This document shows positions 1-5,562 of a stretch of 5,562 nucleotides of DNA, in pieces. The notes under the pieces are model-generated. The model was not told where the DNA came from, did not search any database, and worked only from the letters and a program-made list of their open reading frames with translations. The stretch comes from an uncultured Verrucomicrobiales bacterium. Its GTDB lineage: Bacteria > Verrucomicrobiota > Verrucomicrobiia > Verrucomicrobiales > DEV007. The position numbers and the translations under genes are program-made. The DNA is taken from the NCBI GenBank assembly GCA_937893785.1, contig CALCSP010000199.1, positions 1-5,562 of the forward strand, read 5' to 3'. The first letter of the stretch is position 1, and every line of letters begins with the position of its first letter.

Positions 1-27
1 TAATGTTTACCTTATACCTTTTTCCTA

Positions 28-1011
28 CTAGCTTTTTACGGCGATGATTACAAATACTATTGAAAGTGCTATCTTCAACAGCAACATGAATGTTGGCATG
101 AGCACACCATGAACTGGAGGGCATTCGCCGCGAGTCTGACCAAGGTGCATCTCGCAATTGCGCGCCCCCCATCCGTAGAGAGTAGAGACCAGCTCTCCCT
201 GGTCAACTGGCACCAGAAAAACCGGCGCTCCTCCCCGGTGACGGGCATTCAACTCGGCCAATACCAGTGCCGCAGCATCCTGCCAACTGCCCGAGACACC
301 AGGTCCAAGCATCTTGCTCCCCTCATGCCTGACCGAGCAAAGAAACCCACTAATGCCACCATCTTCTCCCTCAATGACCGATACTCCCCAAATGCCGGCA
401 GCATTCTCAATGAAGTGCACAAAATCCTTTTCTCTGCGAATACCGTTGAGTTTCATCTCCAGATCCGCCATTGCCACCGCATCCGCCGGCACGGCATCTC
501 GCACCCGCGCCAGTCCCTCAGGTGGATCCACCTCAAGACCACCATCCGGAATGGGCAGAACCATGTCCTGGAAAGTCGCATAAGGAACAAAACCTCGACG
601 CGTGTAAAGTGAAAATGAATCGAGGTTCATGGCACTGGACACCAGACGCACAGGCTTTGCATCCGCATCAGCAATGGCAAGGATCTCATCAAGAATCCTT
701 GTCGCCACCCCCTGCCCGAAATAGTCGGGATGAGCATTCATAATGCCCAGCGAATAATGGGTTTCTCTGGGATGAAAGAAGCAGGAACCGGCAAGGCGGC
801 CATTTGCCTCATCCTCCGCAATGATACAGCACCCGGGATCCAATGCCTCGTAAACCTCAGGAAAAACCCGGCACGAGCTCACTTCCCCACCAAAGACATT
901 CTTGTCAAAGTGGGCCTTATACCAGGCATTGGTCGACTCAAAGACAAGCCGCACCACAGCCTCCCTGTCGGAGTCCTGCATTCTGCGCAACTGGATGGAT
1001 GAAGATGACAT
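28..1011 (-). CDS. Tandem-GNAT family N-acetyltransferase with a hydrophobic C-terminal tail
   Basis: A 327-residue protein predicted to transfer an acyl group from acyl-CoA to an amine; the substrate is not known. The N-terminal GNAT domain (about residues 6-155) looks complete. It has the acyl-CoA loop HPDYFGQGVATRIL (94-107) and the motif-B segment NLDSFSLYTRRGF (129-141). A second, degenerate GNAT-like half follows (about 168-306) without a clear CoA-binding loop. The protein ends with a strongly hydrophobic stretch (about 308-325, one internal lysine) that looks like a membrane segment, which is unusual for a GNAT enzyme. I chose the ATG at 1011 because GNAT homology begins within its first residues; the frame stays open to 1098 but only inside the aldolase gene. 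No Shine-Dalgarno is visible before 1011. It lies 13 bp downstream of the aldolase stop, so translation may be coupled. The fold is secure; the tail's role and the substrate are inference or unknown. Confidence 0.85.
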   Translation of the reverse strand: MSSSSIQLRRMQDSDREAVVRLVFESTNAWYKAHFDKNVFGGEVSSCRVFPEVYEALDPGCCIIAEDEANGRLAGSCFFHPRETHYSLGIMNAHPDYFGQGVATRILDEILAIADADAKPVRLVSSAMNLDSFSLYTRRGFVPYATFQDMVLPIPDGGLEVDPPEGLARVRDAVPADAVAMADLEMKLNGIRREKDFVHFIENAAGIWGVSVIEGEDGGISGFLCSVRHEGSKMLGPGVSGSWQDAAALVLAELNARHRGGAPVFLVPVDQGELVSTLYGWGARNCEMHLGQTRGECPPVHGVLMPTFMLLLKIALSIVFVIIAVKS

Positions 1012-1024
1012 TGGTTTTAAACAG

Positions 1025-1675
1025 TTATCGGCACTGATCAGCCAAGGCCCGGGCCGCCTTCGCTCTTGCGGTAATTTCCGGCCAATCACCGGAGGCAATC
1101 AGGTCTCTGGGAGCCAGCCAAGAACCCCCGACTGCTGCCACCATATCCGCGGTCAGGTAATCCGACATATTATCCAAGCTGACACCACCGAGGGGAATAT
1201 ACTTCAGCCCCAGGTGTGCATAGGGCGCGGAAATATTCTTCAGATGCTTCAGTCCGCCACTGCTACCGGCAGGAAAAAACTTCAGTATCTCACAGCCAAA
1301 TTGCAGAGCACGCTCAATGTCCGAAGGCGTCATTATCCCGGGGGCGAAGGGCAGCCCTGCTTGCTCCGCTGCCCGGATGACCTCGGGATTGGTCCCAGGA
1401 GCCACCCCAAAGGAGCCACCAGCATCAACGACCTGATTCACCTGTGAAGGATCAATAATGGTGCCAATTCCAACCATCATTTCGGGAACCTCTGCCGAGA
1501 TAGCTGCAAGAGAGGGCAGTGCCGCTTCCGTACGCAGGGTCAACTCCATGGCATCGACCCCGCCGGCAAGAAGAGCCTCTGCCACGGGAACGGCATCCTC
1601 AACCCGATCAATGACGAGGACAGCCAAAACCCCGGAAGTCGCAATTCTGCTAGGAATCGGGTCATTCGTTTTCAT
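1025..1675 (-). CDS. eda: KDPG/KHG-type bifunctional aldolase (Eda family)
   Basis: A 216-residue class I aldolase, close to E. coli Eda (213 residues). The family cleaves 2-keto-3-deoxy-6-phosphogluconate to pyruvate and glyceraldehyde-3-phosphate (Entner-Doudoroff, uronate catabolism), and often 4-hydroxy-2-oxoglutarate to pyruvate and glyoxylate, in the cytoplasm as a trimer. Visible hallmarks are E44 and R48 in ELTLRTE, T72 in GIGTI, P93 in APGT, the Schiff-base lysine K132 in LKFFPA, and the phosphate-site motif GGSWL (183-187). One departure: the usual PTGG(I/V) motif reads PLGGV here (L162, equivalent to E. coli T161), which may alter substrate choice. The ATG at 1675 has an AGAGGG Shine-Dalgarno 7 nt upstream. 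It precedes the acetyltransferase by 13 bp, probably on one transcript. No edd, kdgK or uronate genes are in view, so the physiological substrate is open; the symbol is by family. Confidence 0.92.
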   Translation of the reverse strand: MKTNDPIPSRIATSGVLAVLVIDRVEDAVPVAEALLAGGVDAMELTLRTEAALPSLAAISAEVPEMMVGIGTIIDPSQVNQVVDAGGSFGVAPGTNPEVIRAAEQAGLPFAPGIMTPSDIERALQFGCEILKFFPAGSSGGLKHLKNISAPYAHLGLKYIPLGGVSLDNMSDYLTADMVAAVGGSWLAPRDLIASGDWPEITARAKAARALADQCR

Positions 1676-1682
1676 TCAGCAA

Positions 1683-1688
1683 CCCTCT
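1683..1688 (-). promoter_or_regulatory. Ribosome binding site of the aldolase gene
   Basis: On the minus strand this reads AGAGGG and ends 7 nt before the ATG at 1675. Spacing and composition fit a Shine-Dalgarno site and support that start. I found no convincing -35/-10 pair in the rest of the gap up to 1794. Confidence 0.6.
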
Positions 1689-1748
1689 GCACAAAGTTCC
1701 ATTGAGCAAGGCGAAAAATCCATACATCTCATGCGTTCACCGAGTCCC

Positions 1749-1790
1749 CTTTCGGAAAGCCCACTTTCTGGAAAGTCGCCATTCGGAAAT
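1749..1790. repeat. Three evenly spaced near-palindromes upstream of the aldolase
   Basis: The 119-bp gap between the repeat-protein gene and the aldolase contains CTTTCGGAAAG (1749-1759), CTTTCTGGAAAG (1764-1775) and ATTCGGAAAT (1781-1790). The first two are perfect inverted repeats around a 1-2 base centre; the third is imperfect. Their centres lie about 15.5 bp apart. Neighbouring copies can also pair, for example GAAAG-CCCA-CTTTC, so an RNA hairpin is possible. No T-run follows on either strand, so this does not look like an intrinsic terminator. The array ends 73 bp upstream of the aldolase ATG, where an operator could sit. Its function is unknown. Confidence 0.4.
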
Positions 1791-1794
1791 ACAC

Positions 1795-3024
1795 TTACCC
1801 CCTCTTCTGCGAATCACGCGGGGCAAGTCGGCGCAGGGTGTCAGCCTTGATCTTTTCATCCGTGATTCTCTCCGCCCAGGCAAGCGCCGCCTCACGATCA
1901 TCACGTGCTGCGGAAATCGCATAATCCTGAATTGCCTCATCATAAGTCGGACCAAGCGGTCTGGAGGCAAGCCACTGGCCTGCGGCAGCAAAGTCCTCGC
2001 GAATATAGTCCTCGAAGCGCTCACCAATCGCATGCCTTTGGCCGGATAGTTCAGAAGGCAGTTGCGTCAACCAGTCGAGTTCTTCATTAATGGGACCAGC
2101 CGCCCTGCGTGCCGCGCGCTCTAGGCCGTCCGCAGTAATGAAGGGCTGAGAAGCATTCTCGGTAATAAAATTGAGAGCCGCCTCCGGGTCAGATCCCGCC
2201 ATCCGATCAAGGGCAACTCCTGTCGCATAACTCTTATAGGAGAGCATGTCATTTTGTTCACTGGTGTGGTCAATACTGTTGATCCAGTCGGTCATTCCGC
2301 TCAGGCCGCGCTCCTCAAAAATAACCGAAGCCAGTTGGTCAATCTGCACACCACGCGCACGCCCCTTTTTGTTCTGCTCTGAGTAGGAGATCGCCCCATC
2401 AAGATCATTTTGCAGCATCTCGCGCATCACGGAATAATGCATCCACTCCCTGGAACGCTCATCCTCGACCCCGGCCACATATTCCTTAGCACCCTCAGGA
2501 TCCACATTGGCCCACCCAGAAATTGCCGATGTCCCAGCACGTGAATCACGGCGTGGGGACTCGGAGTCAAACGCATAGGCAATGGCCTCATCCCCGGCAA
2601 GCCTGCCCCAGGCATACATGAAGTCGCGAAAATACCTGTTTGCTTCCTCACTTCTTGGCGCATTCTCAAACGCCTCCAGAACCTCACCAACATTGTCAGC
2701 ATTCAGGTTGATCAGAAGCTCTGCAACCCGAGCATTGCGCTGGAGCGGATTGAGTTCCGCAAGCGCCGACTCCATCCTGCGGCCAACACTCCCTGACCGT
2801 GATTGCTGATCCCCATTGGCTTTGCCTGTGGCTTTTGCACTCTGCCCACCTCCTGCCGATCTACCTAAGGCAGAGACGGGGTTGTCTGCTTGCCCAGCTA
2901 CTGTGTTTCGTTTCGTTTCGGCAGATAGACTGTCTCGCTGGTTGTTAGCCCCTCCTCCAAGAACAAACGCCACTACAACAGCAAATCCCCAGACAATGTT
3001 GAGTATCAAAAATTTTCCTTTCAT
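1795..3024 (-). CDS. Exported or membrane-anchored helical-repeat protein of unknown function
   Basis: A 409-residue protein whose function I do not recognise. It begins with two lysines and a hydrophobic segment (about residues 5-22) without a lipobox cysteine, so it is a signal peptide or a single membrane anchor placing the rest in the periplasm. A polar linker rich in G, S, A, N, Q and R follows (about 26-82). The rest (about 83-400) is predicted all-helical with degenerate repeats: AGDEAIAYAF (143-152), DPEGAKEYV (175-183), DLDGAISYS (207-215), DPEAALNFI (279-287), DFAAAGQWL (344-352) and DREAALAWA (376-384). This TPR/Sel1-like pattern suggests a protein-binding scaffold and is, from memory, typical of Verrucomicrobiota. 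No catalytic motif is visible. The start is uncertain: ATG 3024 gives a clean MKGK signal start but has no Shine-Dalgarno, while GTG 3045 has a GGAG 6 nt upstream and adds seven residues. It is divergent from the dioxygenase. Confidence 0.75.
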   Translation of the reverse strand: MKGKFLILNIVWGFAVVVAFVLGGGANNQRDSLSAETKRNTVAGQADNPVSALGRSAGGGQSAKATGKANGDQQSRSGSVGRRMESALAELNPLQRNARVAELLINLNADNVGEVLEAFENAPRSEEANRYFRDFMYAWGRLAGDEAIAYAFDSESPRRDSRAGTSAISGWANVDPEGAKEYVAGVEDERSREWMHYSVMREMLQNDLDGAISYSEQNKKGRARGVQIDQLASVIFEERGLSGMTDWINSIDHTSEQNDMLSYKSYATGVALDRMAGSDPEAALNFITENASQPFITADGLERAARRAAGPINEELDWLTQLPSELSGQRHAIGERFEDYIREDFAAAGQWLASRPLGPTYDEAIQDYAISAARDDREAALAWAERITDEKIKADTLRRLAPRDSQKRG

Positions 3025-3051
3025 GCCATCTATGATGCAAAACACGTTCAT

Positions 3052-3055
3052 CTCC
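3052..3055 (-). promoter_or_regulatory. Candidate ribosome binding site for an alternative GTG start
   Basis: On the minus strand this is GGAG, 6 nt before a GTG at 3045 that is in frame with the repeat protein. Neither ATG in this frame has a well-spaced site: at 3051 the GGAG directly abuts the codon, and at 3024 there is none. The true start could therefore be GTG 3045, giving a 416-residue protein. Confidence 0.3.
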
Positions 3056-3088
3056 GGCACGGAAAAAATCAATCTGCAATCCTATCCC

Positions 3089-3099
3089 GTTTGACAAAC
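3089..3099. promoter_or_regulatory. Perfect palindrome in the divergent intergenic region
   Basis: GTTTGACAAAC is an exact inverted repeat (five-base arms, one-base centre). It lies in the 102-bp gap between the divergently read repeat-protein and dioxygenase genes. It contains TTGACA, a perfect -35 match on the plus strand, but no -10 hexamer lies 16-18 bp downstream and the dioxygenase ribosome binding site occupies that position. A transcription-factor site is therefore more plausible than a promoter element. An 11-bp palindrome could also be chance. Confidence 0.22.
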
Positions 3100-3115
3100 C
3101 GCGCACATCCCCACG

Positions 3116-3123
3116 AAAGGTGG
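3116..3123 (+). promoter_or_regulatory. Ribosome binding site of the dioxygenase gene
   Basis: AAAGGTGG precedes the ATG at 3127; the AGG core ends 6 nt before the start codon. It selects this ATG over the in-frame TTG at 3091, which has no comparable site. Confidence 0.6.
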
Positions 3124-3126
3124 AAA

Positions 3127-4110
3127 ATGCATGAGCCAATCATATCCCCATGTGTCTGGCACGGCGAGGAGCTCTTCAGTCGTGAAGACTGGTTGCACGA
3201 ACTCACCCCTGAGCAAACCGGGGAAATAGAATCCCTCAAGGCAGGAACGGAAAGCCCGACTCCGGAACTGGATCGATTATGCTCAGGCATTCGTATTTCA
3301 CTGGAGGAGCACTCAGGGGCTGCACTCCTGCGTGGTCTGCCCGTCGAAGGAATGGATGCAGCTTGTGCAAAAAAACTCTTTCTGATGCTGGCCTCAAAAA
3401 TCGGGACACCAGTCTCGCAAAGTGCCGATGGGCAACTGGTTTTCAGTGTCAAGGATGCCGGATACAAGGAAGACGATCCCCGTGCCCGAGGACCAAATAC
3501 CAGTAAGAAGCTCACATTCCATTCTGACCGATGCGATATCATCGGCTTTCTCTGCCTGAAGCAAGCCATGTCAGGGGGAGAAAATGACATTGTCAGTTCC
3601 GCCGCGATCCACAATATCCTGCTCAGGGACAACCCGAAACTTTTAACAGAACTCTACCGCCCATTCTATTACAAGCGCCACAATGTGGACACGGGGAATT
3701 CATCCCCTTACTGCCGGCAACCCGTGTTCTCTGTCACTCAGGGTAAATTTGCCTGCAACCTGCTGCGCGTACTCATTAACCGCGCTTATGCCATGCCGGA
3801 ATTACCCGACTTAACCAAGCTTCAGCTCGAGGCACTCGATGCCGTTGAGCATATCGCCGGCCTGCCGGAAATGCATGCAGGCATGCTGCAACAACCAGGC
3901 GACATGCTCTTGATGAACAACTGGGTCACTCTTCACCGGCGGTCCGAATTCAAGGATTATCCGGAAGTGGAACGCAAGCGCCACATCCTGCGAGTTTGGA
4001 TTTCCCCACCTAACAACCGCCCCATTGACCCGCTATTTATCGACAACTACGGCTCAGTTGAAGCAGGAAGCATTCGTGGTGGTATGGTAAAGGCAACCAC
4101 GCAGGACTAA
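3127..4110 (+). CDS. TauD/TfdA-family Fe(II)/2-oxoglutarate-dependent dioxygenase
   Basis: A 327-residue enzyme predicted to couple oxidative decarboxylation of 2-oxoglutarate to hydroxylation or cleavage of an unidentified small molecule in the cytoplasm. The iron facial triad is complete: H132 and D134 in TFHSDRCD, and H270 in NNWVTLHRRSEF. The 2-oxoglutarate-binding arginine is most likely R285 or R289 in KRHILRVWIS. Other family landmarks are the early CVWHGEEL (9-16), SGGENDIVSS (149-158), PVFSVTQGK (199-207), QPGDMLLMNNW (256-266) and the C-terminal YGSVEAGSIRGGM (308-320). Length and order match the roughly 320-340-residue TauD-like branch more than taurine dioxygenase itself (about 280). 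ATG 3127 is chosen for its AAAGGTGG ribosome binding site. It is divergent from the repeat protein, and its TAA overlaps the permease stop. No sulfonate, phosphonate or biosynthetic partner is present, so the substrate cannot be assigned. Confidence 0.9.
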   Translation: MHEPIISPCVWHGEELFSREDWLHELTPEQTGEIESLKAGTESPTPELDRLCSGIRISLEEHSGAALLRGLPVEGMDAACAKKLFLMLASKIGTPVSQSADGQLVFSVKDAGYKEDDPRARGPNTSKKLTFHSDRCDIIGFLCLKQAMSGGENDIVSSAAIHNILLRDNPKLLTELYRPFYYKRHNVDTGNSSPYCRQPVFSVTQGKFACNLLRVLINRAYAMPELPDLTKLQLEALDAVEHIAGLPEMHAGMLQQPGDMLLMNNWVTLHRRSEFKDYPEVERKRHILRVWISPPNNRPIDPLFIDNYGSVEAGSIRGGMVKATTQD

Positions 4111-5562
4111 AAAGGCCAAAACTTCGGGATTAGCCAGGTTGCCACCAGCCAAAGGATCAAATTAAGTGGCACGCCAACCCGCAGAAAATCCGAGAACCGA
4201 TAGCCACCTGCACCATAGACATAGGTATTGGTCTGGTAACCGATCGGGGTGGCAAAACTCGCACTGCAACCAAACATCATCGCCACAATAAAGGGACGCG
4301 CATCCACACCAAGTGCCAACGCGATACTTATAATAATCGGGGTGAGAAGGACAGCGACCGCATTGTTGCTGATCAACTCGGTCAAAATCGAGCTAAGCAG
4401 GTAAATGGCAGCCAGAACCACCACCGGAGAAGATTCACCAAAAACCGCCATGACCCCGTCGGCCATCAACTGAGCACCACCGGTCACCTCCATCGCCTTG
4501 CCCACCCCCAACATGCCGATGATCAGGAAAATAATATTCCAACTCACCGAATTGTAAGCATCAGCAGGATCTAGGCAGCGCGTTGCCAGCATGGCAAGAG
4601 CTGCCAAAAGTGCCAAGGTCACAATCGGCTGACCGGTAAATGTGGCGGCAATAATAAAACCAAGAGTAATACCGGCCGCCATCATAACCTTACCCTTGCG
4701 GATGGGTTGTTCAGGCGGCTCGGAAAGGCTCACGAAGTCTTTTTCTGCCTGCACTGCCGCAATTGCCTGCCGTGGTCCCTCGATCAGTAAACTATCTCCA
4801 GCCTGGATTCGGACATCCTCGAAATTTTTCCTAAACTCGCCACTCTGGCGATGAATACCCAAAATCAGCACCCCGAAACGCTGCCGGAATTTCAACTCCT
4901 TAAGCGACTTGCCGATCATTCGGCTCATCGGCCCGATAATGCCCTCCATCAAGAGTGCCGGTCGCTTTTCAAGGGTCTCAAGTTTGAGGTTCTGGTAGGC
5001 GGTTAAAATCAACCCCTCGGTATCCTTCAGTTCCTGGAATTCTTCACCATGGATTGAAATCAAGATCCGGTCACCTTCCTCGATCACCAACTCGTTAAGA
5101 GTCGTTTCCAGTGGAGTGCCGCGACGACGCACTTCAAGAACACGCGCTTCCTTAATTTCCCGGAACAGTGTTTCAGTCAGTGTCTTTCCTGTCAGAGGTG
5201 ATCCCCCCTGTACGATAACCTGGGTCAGGAATTCGCGCTCCTCAATACAGCTCAGGTCAACGGCCTGTGAATCACGCGAGGGAAGAACTTTCCTGCCAAC
5301 AGTCAACATATAGACAAAGCCGATAGCGGCATAAATCACGCCGAGTTTGGTCAGCTCAAACATCGTGAATGGTTCGAGTCCAAGCTCCTGTGCCTTGCCA
5401 TCGATGATCAGGTTGGTCGATGTACCCGTCAGCGTACACGTGCCACCTAGGATACAGGCAAAGGAAAGCGGAATCAGTAACCGCGATGCCTTCAGCTCTG
5501 AAGACCTTGCCAGAGAAAGCACGATGGGCAGAAAAACCACCACCACTGGGGTATTATTGACA
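4107..5562 (-). CDS. SLC13-family (DASS-type) permease with two internal RCK_C domains, N-terminus cut off
   Basis: The last 484 codons of an inner-membrane transporter; the reading frame runs through the right edge. Family members are usually near 590-610 residues, so about 110-120 are missing. In residues counted from the edge, the fragment opens with VNNTPVVVVFLP (1-12), then the GGTCTLTGTSTNL loop (39-51) and membrane segments to about 88. Next is a soluble insert of two RCK_C (TrkA-C) domains (about 105-185 and 195-275), each with an 'EGDxILI/AGDSLLI'-type strand. The second membrane half follows (about 290-480) with SNNAVAVLLTP (398-408) and GCSASFATPIGYQTN (431-445). The paired NN/SNT-type motifs are the cation and substrate sites of the Na+/dicarboxylate-sulfate superfamily; RCK_C domains may bind a regulatory ligand. 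Sulfate, another anion or a dicarboxylate is possible and the sequence does not decide. It converges on the dioxygenase with a 4-bp overlap. Confidence 0.9.
   Translation of the reverse strand, partial: VNNTPVVVVFLPIVLSLARSSELKASRLLIPLSFACILGGTCTLTGTSTNLIIDGKAQELGLEPFTMFELTKLGVIYAAIGFVYMLTVGRKVLPSRDSQAVDLSCIEEREFLTQVIVQGGSPLTGKTLTETLFREIKEARVLEVRRRGTPLETTLNELVIEEGDRILISIHGEEFQELKDTEGLILTAYQNLKLETLEKRPALLMEGIIGPMSRMIGKSLKELKFRQRFGVLILGIHRQSGEFRKNFEDVRIQAGDSLLIEGPRQAIAAVQAEKDFVSLSEPPEQPIRKGKVMMAAGITLGFIIAATFTGQPIVTLALLAALAMLATRCLDPADAYNSVSWNIIFLIIGMLGVGKAMEVTGGAQLMADGVMAVFGESSPVVVLAAIYLLSSILTELISNNAVAVLLTPIIISIALALGVDARPFIVAMMFGCSASFATPIGYQTNTYVYGAGGYRFSDFLRVGVPLNLILWLVATWLIPKFWPF

Noticed and set aside
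109..612. 167-codon plus-strand open frame
   Set aside because: It lies antisense to the acetyltransferase, and its composition is rich in R, H, S and P with no recognisable motif. It is a shadow frame.
1012..1098. N-terminal extension of the acetyltransferase into the aldolase gene
   Set aside because: The extra 29 residues are basic and proline-rich, do not look like GNAT sequence, and overlap well-supported aldolase coding sequence. ATG 1011 begins just before the domain.
902..1447. 181-codon plus-strand open frame
   Set aside because: It is antisense to the aldolase and acetyltransferase, both clearly supported by motifs, and shows no domain of its own.
1749..1775. Intrinsic terminator after the repeat-protein gene
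   Set aside because: The hairpins are short (about five pairs), and no run of T follows on the transcribed strand.
2906..2920. Three tandem TTTCG units inside the repeat-protein gene, a possible slippage site
   Set aside because: Three pentamers in a low-complexity linker are too few to argue for phase variation, and the frame is intact.
3031..3036. TATGAT as a -10 box for the dioxygenase
   Set aside because: The nearest -35-like hexamer (TTGAGT, 2999-3004) is 26 bp away, too far for a normal promoter, and it lies inside the divergent coding sequence.
3091..3119. Perfect TTGACA -35 box followed by the dioxygenase start
   Set aside because: No -10-like hexamer occurs 16-18 bp downstream (ACGAAA, CGAAAG, GAAAGG). 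A start of transcription there would also fall at the ATG, which conflicts with the ribosome binding site at 3116-3123.
3069..3632. 187-codon minus-strand open frame
   Set aside because: It is opposite the dioxygenase N-terminal half, is serine/cysteine-rich and lacks any domain. The plus-strand frame carries the iron-binding motif.
1..5562. Mobile element, CRISPR array, toxin-antitoxin or defence system
   Set aside because: No transposase, integrase, regularly spaced long repeats, paired small genes or nuclease motifs are visible. All the sequence over 120 bp in length is accounted for by five metabolic, transport or envelope genes.

Overview
The window is an ordinary chromosomal stretch of moderate GC (roughly 50-55% by eye) and is almost entirely coding. 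It has five protein genes, the last cut by the right edge. I see no rRNA, tRNA, CRISPR array, insertion sequence, phage gene or plasmid function. The best lineage hint is the protein at 1795-3024. It has an N-terminal membrane or export signal, a low-complexity linker and many degenerate helical repeats carrying a 'DPE-AA-xx-W/F' signature. From memory, this type of protein is abundant in Verrucomicrobiota (Opitutae-like and relatives). The placement is an inference and rests mainly on that one gene.

Layout. Three genes read leftward on the minus strand: the repeat protein (3024 to 1795), then a 119-bp gap, a KDPG/KHG-type aldolase (1675 to 1025), then 13 bp and a tandem-GNAT acetyltransferase (1011 to 28). 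The aldolase and acetyltransferase are close enough to be one transcript. The 119-bp gap holds three evenly spaced near-palindromes. Across a 102-bp divergent gap a TauD/TfdA-type Fe(II)/2-oxoglutarate dioxygenase reads rightward (3127 to 4110). It converges on an SLC13-family permease with two internal RCK_C (TrkA-C) domains, which enters from the right edge on the minus strand and ends at 4107. The two stop codons overlap.

How the genes fit together. No single pathway links the five. The aldolase points to Entner-Doudoroff, uronate or other sugar-acid catabolism, but no kinase, dehydratase or transporter for such a route is present. The dioxygenase has all its metal ligands, but its substrate cannot be read from context. 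The permease is likely a Na+-coupled anion or dicarboxylate transporter, substrate unknown. I found no convincing new multi-gene system. The points most worth a second look are the hydrophobic tail on the acetyltransferase, a leucine at a normally threonine active-site position in the aldolase, the evenly spaced palindromes upstream of the aldolase, and the uncharacterised exported repeat protein.
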